Assembly (NCBI RefSeq): GCF_900114135.1
Contig: NZ_FORY01000015.1
Location: forward strand, 1-64,000
Source of the DNA: Celeribacter halophilus
GTDB lineage: Bacteria > Pseudomonadota > Alphaproteobacteria > Rhodobacterales > Rhodobacteraceae
Direction of reading: 5' to 3'
Length of the DNA: 64,000 nt
The position numbers and the translations under genes were made by a program. The notes under the pieces are model-generated. The model had not been told where the DNA came from. It saw only the letters and a program-made list of their open reading frames with translations, and ran no database searches. Positions 1 through 8,960 of this stretch are shown here, one piece after another. Numbering within the stretch: position 1 is the stretch's first letter; every line of letters starts with the position of its first letter.

Positions 1-1809
1 CCCTATACGCAGGTCAAGAAGACCTGTTTCGATTTCGGTCGCGTCGATATCAAGTGGTATGAGGACGGCGTGTTGAACGTCTCCGCCAACTGTATCGACC
101 GCCATCTCGCCAAGAGATCGCTGCAAACCGCGATTATTTTCGAGCCGGATGACCCCAACGAACCCGCCCGCCACATCACCTACAAGGAGCTGTCCGACAA
201 GGTGAACCGCATGGCCAATGTGCTCTTGAGCCAAGGCGTCATGCGCGGGGATCGTGTGGTCATCTATATGCCGATGATTCCCGAAGCCGCCTATGCCATG
301 CTGGCCTGTGCGCGGATCGGTGCAATCCACTCCATTGTCTTTGCAGGGTTTTCCCCCGATGCGCTTGCCAACCGCATCAATGACTGCGGCGCGAAGCTTG
401 TCATCACCGCCGACACCGCCCCGCGTGGTGGTCGCCGCACGCCGCTCAAGGCCAATACAGACGCAGCACTCCTGCACTGTTCCGACAAGGTCCGCTGCCT
501 CGTGGTCAAACACACGGGCGATCAGATCACATGGATCGACGGGCGCGATGTGGACGTCAAATACCTGATGGAACACGCCTCGCCCGACTGCCCGCCGCGT
601 CCGATGAACGCCGAGGATCCGCTTTTCATCCTCTACACCTCCGGCTCGACAGGCAAACCCAAAGGCGTCGTGCACAGTTCCGGCGGCTATCTCGCCTATG
701 CGGCTCTGACCCATAAATATGTCTTCGACTATCACGATGGCGATGTGTTCTGGTGCACCGCCGATGTCGGCTGGGTCACCGGTCACAGCTATATCGTCTA
801 CGGCCCGCTGGCCAATGGCGCCACCACGGTGATGTTCGAAGGCGTGCCCACCTACCCCGACGCGGGCCGGTTCTGGGCCGTTTGCGAAAAGCACAAGGTC
901 AACCAATTCTACACCGCCCCCACGGCGCTAAGATCGCTCATGGGGCAAGGTAATGAATGGGTCGAGAAATACGACCTGTCCTCGCTCAAACTGCTGGGCA
1001 CGGTCGGCGAGCCGATCAACCCCGAGGCATGGAACTGGTATAACGAGGTGATCGGCAAAGGCAGATGCCCCATCGTCGACACATGGTGGCAGACGGAAAC
1101 CGGCGGTCACCTTCTGACCCCGCTGCCCGGCGCGATCCCGACCAAACCGGGCTCTGCGACCAAGCCCTTCTTCGGCGTGCAACCTGTGCTGCTCGACGCC
1201 ACCACCGGCGAGGAACTGCACGAAACCGCCACCGAAGGCGTGCTCTGTCTCAAGGACAGCTGGCCGGGACAGATGCGCAGCATCTGGGGCGATCATGAAC
1301 GCTTCCAGGAGACCTATTTCCAGCAATATAAAGGCTATTACTTCTCCGGCGACGGATGCCGCCGCGACGAAGACGGCTATTACTGGATCACCGGTCGCGT
1401 GGACGATGTGATCAACGTCTCCGGTCACCGCATGGGCACGGCCGAAGTCGAAAGCGCGCTGGTGGCCCACGCCAAGGTCGCCGAGGCCGCCGTGGTCGGG
1501 ATGCCGCATGAACTCAAGGGTCAAGGCATCTACGCCTATGTCACGCTGATGAACGGCGTGGAGCCCACCGACGAGCTGCGCGCCGAGCTGGAGAAATGGG
1601 TCCGCACCGAAATCGGCCCGATCGCCAAGCCGGACTTCATCCAATGGGCCCCGGGCCTGCCGAAAACCCGCTCCGGCAAAATCATGCGCCGCATCCTGCG
1701 CAAGATCGCCGAAAACGACACCGGCAGTCTGGGAGACACATCCACCCTCGCAGAACCTGCCGTCGTGGATGAGTTGATTGGTAATTCGCTCTACCAGAAA
1801 TCCGCGTAA
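1..1809 (+). CDS. acs: Acetyl-CoA synthetase (AMP-forming), 5' end missing
   Basis: Activates acetate to acetyl-CoA through acetyl-AMP in the cytoplasm. The frame is open from base 1 ([10 protein letters not shown]... then KWYEDG, typical of the family N-terminus), so the true start lies upstream of the window; 602 codons are present against about 650 in full-length Acs, so roughly 50 residues are lost. The GTG at base 70 is internal. The ATP/AMP loop [11 protein letters not shown] is at fragment residues 211-221, and the C-terminal catalytic lysine sits in SGKIM (K560 of the fragment), the residue acetylated by Pat-type enzymes in other bacteria. The gene heads a locus with a symporter pair and regulatory proteins, a context known for acetate utilisation. 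Family assignment is secure. Confidence 0.97.
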   Translation, partial: PYTQVKKTCFDFGRVDIKWYEDGVLNVSANCIDRHLAKRSLQTAIIFEPDDPNEPARHITYKELSDKVNRMANVLLSQGVMRGDRVVIYMPMIPEAAYAMLACARIGAIHSIVFAGFSPDALANRINDCGAKLVITADTAPRGGRRTPLKANTDAALLHCSDKVRCLVVKHTGDQITWIDGRDVDVKYLMEHASPDCPPRPMNAEDPLFILYTSGSTGKPKGVVHSSGGYLAYAALTHKYVFDYHDGDVFWCTADVGWVTGHSYIVYGPLANGATTVMFEGVPTYPDAGRFWAVCEKHKVNQFYTAPTALRSLMGQGNEWVEKYDLSSLKLLGTVGEPINPEAWNWYNEVIGKGRCPIVDTWWQTETGGHLLTPLPGAIPTKPGSATKPFFGVQPVLLDATTGEELHETATEGVLCLKDSWPGQMRSIWGDHERFQETYFQQYKGYYFSGDGCRRDEDGYYWITGRVDDVINVSGHRMGTAEVESALVAHAKVAEAAVVGMPHELKGQGIYAYVTLMNGVEPTDELRAELEKWVRTEIGPIAKPDFIQWAPGLPKTRSGKIMRRILRKIAENDTGSLGDTSTLAEPAVVDELIGNSLYQKSA

Positions 1810-1835
1810 ACGCGCGCAAATATGGTAGGATACAT

Positions 1836-1886
1836 GCATCACCCCCGACAAATGAGGGGTGATGCCCCGACCTAAATCCGGTCGGG
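1836..1886 (+). other. Two tandem RNA hairpins downstream of acs
   Basis: A perfect 10-bp stem (GCATCACCCC at 1836-1845 with GGGGTGATGC at 1856-1865) is followed directly by a 7-bp stem (CCCGACC at 1866-1872 with GGTCGGG at 1880-1886). Neither is followed by a T-run, so a simple intrinsic terminator is unlikely. mRNA 3'-end protection or attenuation between acs and the symporter genes is an inference. Confidence 0.6.
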
Positions 1887-1986
1887 AAGGAAAGCGGGTT
1901 CCGCGAGGAGGCGGGAGTCGCGTTTTGAAAATCCGGGCGATTTCAAAAGAAATACCCGCATTTGGGACAAAAGGGAGGACCGCATT

Positions 1987-2244
1987 ATGGCGGAAAATTC
2001 AGACAACAATGCTTATTGGTCTGCAAACAGACGGATCATCGGCATCTCACTGGTCATTTGGTTCATCAGTTCTTTCGGCTTCGGCATCCTGCTGCGCCCA
2101 TTGCTGTCCGGCATCAAGGTCGGCGGCACGGACATCGGGTTCTGGTTCGCGCAACAGGGCTCAATCCTTGTCTTTCTCGTGCTGATTTTCGTCTACGCGA
2201 CGAAGATGAACCGGCTCGATAAAGAACACGGCGTGGACGAATAA
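1987..2244 (+). CDS. DUF4212 small membrane subunit of a solute symporter
   Basis: An 85-aa protein with two hydrophobic segments (about residues 17-37 and 49-70) and a charged C-terminus. It belongs to DUF4212, a family regularly encoded immediately before VC_2705-type sodium:solute symporters and thought to act as a small accessory subunit. A strong GGGAGGA ribosome site precedes the ATG. The stop lies 12 bases before the symporter start, so the two are clearly co-transcribed. The exact role of the small subunit is not known; the partnership is inferred from gene order. Confidence 0.9.
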   Translation: MAENSDNNAYWSANRRIIGISLVIWFISSFGFGILLRPLLSGIKVGGTDIGFWFAQQGSILVFLVLIFVYATKMNRLDKEHGVDE

Positions 2245-2256
2245 GGAGCGACACCA

Positions 2257-3999
2257 ATGGATCAGTTTACCCTCAACCTTATCGTTGTGGGCGCGACCTT
2301 TGCGCTCTACATCGGTATCGCGATCTGGGCCCGTGCCGGATCAACAGCTGAATTTTACGCCGCAGGCCGCGGCGTCAACCCCGTTGTCAACGGTATGGCG
2401 ACCGGCGCGGACTGGATGTCGGCGGCATCATTTATCTCCATGGCGGGGATCATCTCTTTCGGCGGCTACAACACCTCTGCCTATCTGATGGGCTGGACCG
2501 GTGGCTATGTGCTACTGGCGATGCTGATCGCACCCTACCTGCGCAAGTTCGGCAAATTCACCGTGCCCGAGTTTATCGGCGACCGGTTCTATAGCCAGAC
2601 TGCGCGCACCGTGGCGGTCATCTGTCTCATCACCGCATCCCTGACCTATGTGATTGGCCAGATGACCGGTGTTGGTGTGGCGTTCTCGCGCTTTCTTGAA
2701 GTGGACAACCTCACCGGCCTTCTGATCGGCGCAACCATCGTGTTTTTCTACGCGGTGATCGGCGGCATGAAGGGCATCACCTACACTCAAGTTGCACAAT
2801 ATGTGGTTCTGATCACCGCCTACACCATTCCGGCGGTCTTTATCTCCCTGCAACTGACGGGCAACCCTGTCCCGCCGCTGGGTCTTTTCTCCGACCATGT
2901 CGGCTCCGGTGAACCGCTCCTTGCAACACTTGACGGCATGCTTCGCGATCTCGGCTTCAACGAGTTCACCCAGCAGACCGACACCACCTTGAACATCTTC
3001 CTGTTCACCATGTCCCTGATGATCGGGACAGCAGGTCTGCCGCATGTGATCGTACGCTTCTTCACGGTTCCCACGGTTGCCTCCGCACGGTCTTCGGCCG
3101 GTTGGTCGCTTGTCTTTATCGCTCTGCTGTATCTCACCGCGCCAGCCGTGGGTGCAATGGGTCGTGTGAACCTGATTGATACCTTCTACCCGAACGGCAC
3201 CTCCGCAGAGGCGTTGAGCGTGGAAACCATCGACAGTGAGGAAAAACTCGACTGGGTCCGCAACTGGGCGCAAACGGGTCTGCTGCAATATGAAGACAAA
3301 AATGGCGATGGCCTCATCACCTATGTGGCTGATGCCGAACTCAACGAGTTGAGTGTCAACAGAGACATCATGGTTCTGGCGAACCCTGAAATCGCGAACC
3401 TGCCGAGCTGGGTGATTGCCCTGATCGCTGCAGGGGGTCTGGCCGCAGCTCTCTCGACCGCAGCCGGCCTGTTGATGGCGATTTCTTCTGCAGTATCGCA
3501 CGACCTGATCAAGTCGCAGATCAACCCCTCGATCTCGGAAAAGGGCGAACTTCTGTCCGCGCGTATTTCCATGGCTGTGGCGATCGTGATCGCGACCTAC
3601 CTTGGGGCCAACCCCCCGGGCTTCGCCGCGCAAACTGTGGCTCTGGCCTTCGGTCTGGCTGCGTCCTCGATCTTCCCGGCCCTGCTGATGGGGATTTTCT
3701 CCAAACGCGTCAACAACAAGGGTGCTGTGGCTGGTATGCTTGCCGGTCTCGGGATCACCGTGGTCTATATCTTCCTGCATAAAGGCTGGTTCTTCATTCC
3801 CGGAACGAACAGCTTCACCGATGCCGATCCGCTGCTGCTGTCGATCAAATCGACCTCCTTCGGTGCGGTTGGTGCGCTGGTCAACTTCGCGGTCGCCTAT
3901 CTGGTGTCCAATGCGACGGAAGAGCCGCCTGCGGAAATCCGCGAGCTCGTTGAAAGCGTCCGCATCCCGCGTGGTGCCGGTGGTGCCGTGGACCACTAA
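2257..3999 (+). CDS. Sodium:solute symporter family protein (VC_2705 type), probable monocarboxylate/acetate transporter
   Basis: A 580-aa integral membrane protein of the SSS/SLC5 family with about 13 hydrophobic segments and the family hallmark GADWMSAASFISMAG near residues 50-64. AAGGAG lies at a good distance before the ATG. Between later helices (about residues 330-375) it has a hydrophilic loop with an EF-hand-like DKNGDGLIT motif, which could bind a divalent cation. Neighbouring acs and DUF4212 make acetate or another short organic acid the likeliest substrate; this is inference. ActP is a relative, but the subfamily differs, so no symbol is given. Confidence 0.92.
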   Translation: MDQFTLNLIVVGATFALYIGIAIWARAGSTAEFYAAGRGVNPVVNGMATGADWMSAASFISMAGIISFGGYNTSAYLMGWTGGYVLLAMLIAPYLRKFGKFTVPEFIGDRFYSQTARTVAVICLITASLTYVIGQMTGVGVAFSRFLEVDNLTGLLIGATIVFFYAVIGGMKGITYTQVAQYVVLITAYTIPAVFISLQLTGNPVPPLGLFSDHVGSGEPLLATLDGMLRDLGFNEFTQQTDTTLNIFLFTMSLMIGTAGLPHVIVRFFTVPTVASARSSAGWSLVFIALLYLTAPAVGAMGRVNLIDTFYPNGTSAEALSVETIDSEEKLDWVRNWAQTGLLQYEDKNGDGLITYVADAELNELSVNRDIMVLANPEIANLPSWVIALIAAGGLAAALSTAAGLLMAISSAVSHDLIKSQINPSISEKGELLSARISMAVAIVIATYLGANPPGFAAQTVALAFGLAASSIFPALLMGIFSKRVNNKGAVAGMLAGLGITVVYIFLHKGWFFIPGTNSFTDADPLLLSIKSTSFGAVGALVNFAVAYLVSNATEEPPAEIRELVESVRIPRGAGGAVDH

Positions 4000-4009
4000 A
4001 CAAGGGTCC

Positions 4010-4031
4010 GGACCGGCCTTCGGGTCGGTCC
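4010..4031 (+). other. UUCG-capped hairpin after the symporter gene
   Basis: GGACCGGCC (4010-4018) pairs with GGTCGGTCC (4023-4031) around a TTCG tetraloop, a 9-bp stem with one G-U pair. It starts 11 bases after the symporter stop and has no U-tract, so it may stabilise the 3' end or support the terminator that follows. Confidence 0.6.
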
Positions 4032-4042
4032 CTCTCCATATC

Positions 4043-4076
4043 GGGCGCGGGGGGAATAACCTTCCGCGCCCTTTTT
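4043..4076 (+). terminator. Intrinsic terminator after the DUF4212/symporter pair
   Basis: GGGCGCGG (4043-4050) pairs perfectly with CCGCGCCC (4064-4071) and is followed at once by TTTTT (4072-4076). It separates the symporter genes from the DUF294 gene; read-through is possible since the next ATG is only 25 bases on. Confidence 0.75.
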
Positions 4077-4100
4077 CAAACGCTTTTCGGGGATTGAGCG

Positions 4101-5918
4101 ATGCCTGACACCGCCAAAATCATGGAGTTTCTGCAAACCACGCATCCTTATGACGTGTTGCCGAAAGCCGATCTTGAAGACTTGACGGACGGGTTTTCCC
4201 GCAAGACCTATCACGAAGGCGAGGTCATCTATGCCAATGGAGACTTGCTTGAGGGGCTCTATCTCATCAAGTCGGGCTCGGTTGAAATCACCGATGCGAA
4301 CGGGGCACAGATGTCCCTGTTACAAAAATCCAACCATTTCGGAGAACGCGGCTTGCTGCGTGACGGGCTTGCCGCGACCACAGCCAGAGCCGCCTCCGAC
4401 TGCACAATTCTGCTGCTCGACCCTGAGACTTTCAAAAACAAAGTGGCCACGAATCCCGAGTTCGCCCGTTATTTCAACCGCGGTCGGGCACGTCCCAAAG
4501 CCGCATCCGGTCTGATGACCCAGCATGTCTCCGATCTCATGGCCACCGCGCCCGTCGCGTGTCAGGAAACCACCACGATCTCCGACTGTGCACGGCTCAT
4601 GCGGATTGCGAAGGTTTCCTCCATAGCTGTCACCGAGGACCAGCGGCTCGTGGGCCTCGTCACCGTGCGCGACATGACGAACAAGGTGCTTGCCGAAGGC
4701 CGCGACACCGCCCTGCCCGTCTCCACCATCATGGCGCGCGAACCGATCACGCTGGCACCGGGTGCACTTGGCAGCGATGTGATCCACGTCATGCTGGAAA
4801 ACCACATCGGGCATCTCCCCGTTGTCGAGGGGGGCAAGCTGGTCGGGATGGTCACACAGACCGACATCACCCGCTTTTTCGGCTCATCGCAAACCCAGAT
4901 GGTGTTTGACCTCAGCAATGCCCAAAGCATTGCCGAAATGGCCGCTGTGACCGCCCGCCTGCCCGACTTTCTGATGCAGCTTGTCGGCAGCCATCTGGCC
5001 CATGATGTCGTCACGCGCAAGATCACGGATATTGCCGACATCGTCACGCGGCGATTGCTCAAAATGGCCGAGGACGACATGGGTCCCGCGCCCGTGCCCT
5101 ACCTTTGGGCCGCCTGTGGCAGTCAAGGACGCCGCGAACAGACCGGTGTTTCAGATCAGGACAACTGTCTGATCATCGACAACGCTGCCACAGATGCAGA
5201 CATCGCGTATTTCCGCAAGCTCGCGCGCTTTGTTTGCGACGGGCTGGATGCCTGCGGCTATGTCTATTGCCCCGGTGACATGATGGCCATGACGGAGCGT
5301 TGGTGCCAACCCTTGTCCGTCTGGGAAGGCTATTTCAACAAATGGATCTCCGCCCCTGACAACGAGGCGCAAATGCTGGCCTCTGTGATGTATGACCTGC
5401 GCCCGATTGCGGGGGATGAAAGCTTGTTTCTTCCGCTCCAGAAAACCGCGCTGGACGCCGCCGCGCGAAATTCGATTTTTGTCGCCCATATGATTTCCAA
5501 CTCTCTCAAACACACGCCGCCTCTGGGGCTGCTCAGAGGGTTTGCGACCATCAAATCGGGCGAGTATCGCAACCATCTCGACATGAAACACAATGGCGTT
5601 GTGCCCATCGTCGATCTCGGTCGGGTCTATGCTCTTCAGGGCAAGCTCCCTGTGGTCAATACCCGCGCACGGATTGAAGCCGCGATTGAAAGCGGTCTGG
5701 TGTCGGACACGGGCGGCAAGGATTTGCTCGCCGCCTATGACATGATCGCCACGGCGCGGCTTGAGCATCAGGCCGAACAGGTCCGCGCCGGTCAAAAGCC
5801 CGACAATTTCCTGAGCCCCTCGGCCCTGCCGGCCTTTGAACGCTCCCATCTGCGCGATGCCTTTGTTATCGTGCGCACCATGCAATCCGCGCTCGGCTCC
5901 TCCGCCGTGCGGACATAA
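4101..5918 (+). CDS. cNMP-binding/CBS/DUF294 nucleotidyltransferase-like regulator
   Basis: A 605-aa cytoplasmic protein. An N-terminal cyclic-nucleotide-binding fold (about residues 15-125; GLYLIKSGSVEI and FGERGLL are visible) is followed by two CBS domains (about 145-265), a DUF294 putative nucleotidyltransferase domain (about 290-440) and a DUF294 C-terminal domain. The transferase signature GSQGRREQTGVSDQDN near residue 338 keeps the GS, R-E-Q and paired aspartates expected for metal binding. Such proteins recur next to acetate symporters and DnaQ-like exonucleases in proteobacteria. A nucleotide-sensing or nucleotidylation role is likely from the domains, but target and ligand are unknown. 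Confidence 0.9.
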   Translation: MPDTAKIMEFLQTTHPYDVLPKADLEDLTDGFSRKTYHEGEVIYANGDLLEGLYLIKSGSVEITDANGAQMSLLQKSNHFGERGLLRDGLAATTARAASDCTILLLDPETFKNKVATNPEFARYFNRGRARPKAASGLMTQHVSDLMATAPVACQETTTISDCARLMRIAKVSSIAVTEDQRLVGLVTVRDMTNKVLAEGRDTALPVSTIMAREPITLAPGALGSDVIHVMLENHIGHLPVVEGGKLVGMVTQTDITRFFGSSQTQMVFDLSNAQSIAEMAAVTARLPDFLMQLVGSHLAHDVVTRKITDIADIVTRRLLKMAEDDMGPAPVPYLWAACGSQGRREQTGVSDQDNCLIIDNAATDADIAYFRKLARFVCDGLDACGYVYCPGDMMAMTERWCQPLSVWEGYFNKWISAPDNEAQMLASVMYDLRPIAGDESLFLPLQKTALDAAARNSIFVAHMISNSLKHTPPLGLLRGFATIKSGEYRNHLDMKHNGVVPIVDLGRVYALQGKLPVVNTRARIEAAIESGLVSDTGGKDLLAAYDMIATARLEHQAEQVRAGQKPDNFLSPSALPAFERSHLRDAFVIVRTMQSALGSSAVRT

Positions 5919-5936
5919 CAAAAAAGGGTTAACCCC

Positions 5937-6440
5937 ATGCTTCTGGAATTTATCGCCACAATCTCCGCCGGTGTCGGTGCCGCCGGTCTCATCCTCGGGA
6001 TGCAGAAACTTCTGCGGCTACCCCTGCCCAACTGGCTGATGCCTGCCAGTGCAGGGATTGCCATGCTCGCCTTCACCATCTGGTCGGAATACTCGTGGGC
6101 CTCTCGCGCCGAAGCCGGTCTCGGTGAGGGGAAATTGGTGGCCATGACCGTCGACAAGAAACAGATCTGGCGCCCTTGGACCTTTGTGTTTCCTGTGACC
6201 ACACAGTTCATCGCCCTCGACAAGGACAGTGCCAAGGTCGATGGTGAAATGGTGCAAGTCGACATGTATCTTGTCGCGCGCCGCTCCGAGAGTGCCATCG
6301 TGCCGGTGGCCTTCGATTGCCTCCTGTCACGCCGCGCCGACGCATTCGACTTGCCCGAAGGGGATCTGACGCAAGCAAACTGGTTCGATATGGACAAGAA
6401 CGATCCTGTCCTGCGCACGGCCTGCGATCAGTTGAGGTAG
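5937..6440 (+). CDS. Conserved-looking membrane-anchored protein of the acetate locus, function unknown
   Basis: A 167-aa protein that I cannot assign to a named family. Two hydrophobic stretches (about residues 5-25 and 34-55) form an N-terminal hairpin; the rest is a soluble domain of mixed charge. AAGGG sits just upstream of the ATG. It lies 18 bases after the DUF294 gene and 23 bases before a receiver protein, so it is almost surely in the same transcript and may be a membrane component of this signalling group. Confidence 0.75.
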   Translation: MLLEFIATISAGVGAAGLILGMQKLLRLPLPNWLMPASAGIAMLAFTIWSEYSWASRAEAGLGEGKLVAMTVDKKQIWRPWTFVFPVTTQFIALDKDSAKVDGEMVQVDMYLVARRSESAIVPVAFDCLLSRRADAFDLPEGDLTQANWFDMDKNDPVLRTACDQLR

Positions 6441-6463
6441 GGCGTATCAAGGGAGGAGACATC

Positions 6464-6853
6464 ATGGCAGAGAAACCGCGCATTCTTCTGGTCGAAGACG
6501 AAGACAATATCGCGATTGCCATCGAAGTTTTGCTGGGACGTGCGGGATATGATCTCGTGCGGGTCAGTGATGGAGACCAGGCCCTGCCCAATATCCGTGC
6601 ACAACAGCCGGATCTGGTTGTGTTGGACGTCACGCTGCCGGGGTGTTCCGGCTACGAGGTCTGCCAACGCCTACGCAGCGATCCGACCCTTTCGCATATC
6701 CCTGTTCTGATGATGTCCGCCCGCGTCTCCCAAGCCGAACAGCGCAAGGGGCTTGCGATGGGGGCGGATGCTTTCCTGACCAAACCCTTTGCCATGGACG
6801 ATCTCAAGGGGCTCGTCGCCCGACTGATTGCGGGAGGTCCTCATGAAAATTGA
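6464..6853 (+). CDS. Single-domain response regulator
   Basis: A 129-aa stand-alone receiver. It keeps the acidic pair in LLVEDED (residues 9-15), the phospho-acceptor aspartate in LVVLDVTLPG (D54 by count), the conserved S/T in MMSAR and the lysine in FLTKPF. There is no output domain. I chose the ATG at 6464 because GGGAGGAG precedes it, although the frame extends upstream. It overlaps the following gene by 11 bases. In the CrbS/R acetate switch of gammaproteobacteria a regulator of this kind follows the symporter-kinase; here the partner would be the kinase-like protein downstream, an inference. Confidence 0.9.
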   Translation: MAEKPRILLVEDEDNIAIAIEVLLGRAGYDLVRVSDGDQALPNIRAQQPDLVVLDVTLPGCSGYEVCQRLRSDPTLSHIPVLMMSARVSQAEQRKGLAMGADAFLTKPFAMDDLKGLVARLIAGGPHEN

Positions 6854-8960
6854 GAACTGGTCCCTCCGCCTGCGGGTCTTTCTGTTCTTCGCCTTTCTTG
6901 CCGCCGCCGCCATTGCGGCCGTCATAGCCGGGCTTGCTCTCGGGTTTTCGCGGCTGGACGTGCCGGAGGCCGCAGACGGATTCATCTTTGCCGGAGCGAT
7001 TTCGGGCTTTGTGATCCTTGGCGTCGTGGCGTGGATCTGGCTGATGTTTGACGAGAATGTTGCCAAGCCGATCCAGCGTCTGGCCGGTGGCTTGCTGGCC
7101 AGCACACATGCCAATGTCGAAGATACCATAGACGACAAAACAGCACGCTATCTGGGCGATCTGGCCCCTGCGGCACGCGCGATCACGGAAAACCTCGCGG
7201 CGACACGCAACAAGCTCGCCGAGACCGTGGCGCAGGAAACCACGCGGCTCATCGAAGAAAAGGAAAAACTCACCGCGCTGTCAGCGGAGATGCCCTACGG
7301 GATGGTTCTGGTCTCCGGCCTGCACAAGATCGCCTTTTACAACGGGGCCGCCGCCGAGCTTCTGTCCTCCGATCAGGCGCCCGGTCTGGATCATTCGATC
7401 TTCGACTTCCTGCGTCCCCGCCCGATCCAGTCCGCCTACGCGCGGCTTTGTGCGGGCGAAGGCGGCGACGGTCATGTTCTGCCGCTCACAGTGGCAACGC
7501 GCCACGGAGGGCATGTGCTCTCGGCCCGAATGCGGTTGATGCATGCCCCCGACGAAGGCGATGTCGCGCCGCCCTATGTGCTGACACTGGACGATGTGAC
7601 CTCCGATCTGACCATCCATGCCGAACGAGAGAAACTCCTCTCGCGGCTCTTTGCAACGCTGCGCCCCTCGATTGCCTCGCTGCAAACCACTCTGGCCGCC
7701 CGCGATACCGATGACGACCTACGCGCCGATCCGCGTCTGGACGCCGCTTTGGTGAGTGAGATGGCAAAGCTGACAAAGGTGATCGCCGCGCTTGATACCG
7801 AATATGAGACGGGTAAGGCGGAATGGTGGCCCATGGCACAGGTCCGCAGTTCCGAGCTCTGCGACGCCCTGACCGCTCAACTGCAACAGGACGACATCAA
7901 ACTCGTCGCCGAGGCCGCAGATGCCATGGTGCTGACCTTGGACGCGGTGCAGATCATCTCGCTCCTGTCCCATCTCGCCCGCCACATCTCCCGCACGGGC
8001 GGACGTGCCCTGTCGTTTCTGGTCAGCCGCGACGATGCGGGCGGCGCGATGCTTGCCCTCGGATGGTCCGGCGAACCGCTTTCCGTCGATGAACTCGAAA
8101 ACTGGCTCTCCGAAACCCTCGACGTAGGCCTCGTTGATATGAAAGGCCGCGACATTCTGGAGGCCCACGGCACGGAAGTCTGGCCGGAATTCGGCCCTGC
8201 CTCACGCACAGTTCTGAAACTTCCGATCCGGCAGGCACGGCGTCTGCGCCGCACACCGGGCGACGGGCGACGGGCTGTGACCTATGATTTCGACCTGCTG
8301 TCCCGAACGCCCGCAAAAGAGCTGATGGACACGCCGCTTTCCGACCTGTCCTATGTCGTGTTCGACACCGAAACCACAGGGCTTTTGCCCTCGCAAGGGG
8401 ACGAAGTTTGCCAGATCGCCGCGCTGCGCGTGGTCAACGGCAAGGTCATCGAAAACGAAGCCATCGACCAGCTCGTCAATCCGGAGCGCAACATTCCGGC
8501 CTCGTCCACAGAGGTGCATCACATCACCAACGCGATGGTGAAGGACGCGCCAACGATTGATCTGGCCGGTCAGCAATTACACAGCTTTGCCCGCGGAGCC
8601 GTTCTGGTCGCGCATAACGCGCCATTCGATCTGGAGTTTTTCCGCAAACACGAAGTCCGGATCGGCGTGAAATTCACCAACCCCGTGCTCGACACCGTGC
8701 TTTTGTCCGCCATCGTCTTTGGTCAGTCCGAAGAACATACGCTGGATGCCATTGCAGACCGGCTGGGCGTCAAAATCCCTCCAGAGGCGCGCCACACCGC
8801 GATGGGCGACACGATGGCCACGGCGGAGGTGTTTATAAAACTGCTGCGCATGGCGGAGAAGAAAGGGATCATAACCTTTGGCGATGCGCTCACCGAAATG
8901 CGCAAGCACAAGCGCCTGTTGCAGGACGCGAATGCCTCTCACGCCGTGGACCTAGCGTAA
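6843..8960 (+). CDS. Membrane pseudo-histidine-kinase fused to a DEDDh 3'-5' exonuclease
   Basis: A 705-aa fusion. The N-terminus has two membrane segments (about residues 9-32 and 48-70) and a HAMP-like linker, then a PAS-like domain (about 145-235). The middle (about 260-480) resembles a kinase dimerisation/ATPase core, with an N-box-like helix and a final AHGTEVWPEFG...VLKLPI stretch, but the H-box histidine is absent (FATLRPSIASLQ). The C-terminus is a DnaQ-like exonuclease with Exo I FDTETTG (about 505), Exo II HNAPFD (about 592) and Exo III HTAMGD (about 650), so a complete DEDDh set. ATG 6843 is preferred; it overlaps the receiver gene and has GGGAGGT upstream. Coupling of sensing to nuclease activity is inferred. 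Confidence 0.88.
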   Translation: MKIENWSLRLRVFLFFAFLAAAAIAAVIAGLALGFSRLDVPEAADGFIFAGAISGFVILGVVAWIWLMFDENVAKPIQRLAGGLLASTHANVEDTIDDKTARYLGDLAPAARAITENLAATRNKLAETVAQETTRLIEEKEKLTALSAEMPYGMVLVSGLHKIAFYNGAAAELLSSDQAPGLDHSIFDFLRPRPIQSAYARLCAGEGGDGHVLPLTVATRHGGHVLSARMRLMHAPDEGDVAPPYVLTLDDVTSDLTIHAEREKLLSRLFATLRPSIASLQTTLAARDTDDDLRADPRLDAALVSEMAKLTKVIAALDTEYETGKAEWWPMAQVRSSELCDALTAQLQQDDIKLVAEAADAMVLTLDAVQIISLLSHLARHISRTGGRALSFLVSRDDAGGAMLALGWSGEPLSVDELENWLSETLDVGLVDMKGRDILEAHGTEVWPEFGPASRTVLKLPIRQARRLRRTPGDGRRAVTYDFDLLSRTPAKELMDTPLSDLSYVVFDTETTGLLPSQGDEVCQIAALRVVNGKVIENEAIDQLVNPERNIPASSTEVHHITNAMVKDAPTIDLAGQQLHSFARGAVLVAHNAPFDLEFFRKHEVRIGVKFTNPVLDTVLLSAIVFGQSEEHTLDAIADRLGVKIPPEARHTAMGDTMATAEVFIKLLRMAEKKGIITFGDALTEMRKHKRLLQDANASHAVDLA

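Noticed and set aside
2512-3996. A 494-codon minus-strand open frame opposite the symporter
   Set aside because: Shadow of a clear membrane protein gene; the product has no hydrophobic core or family features.
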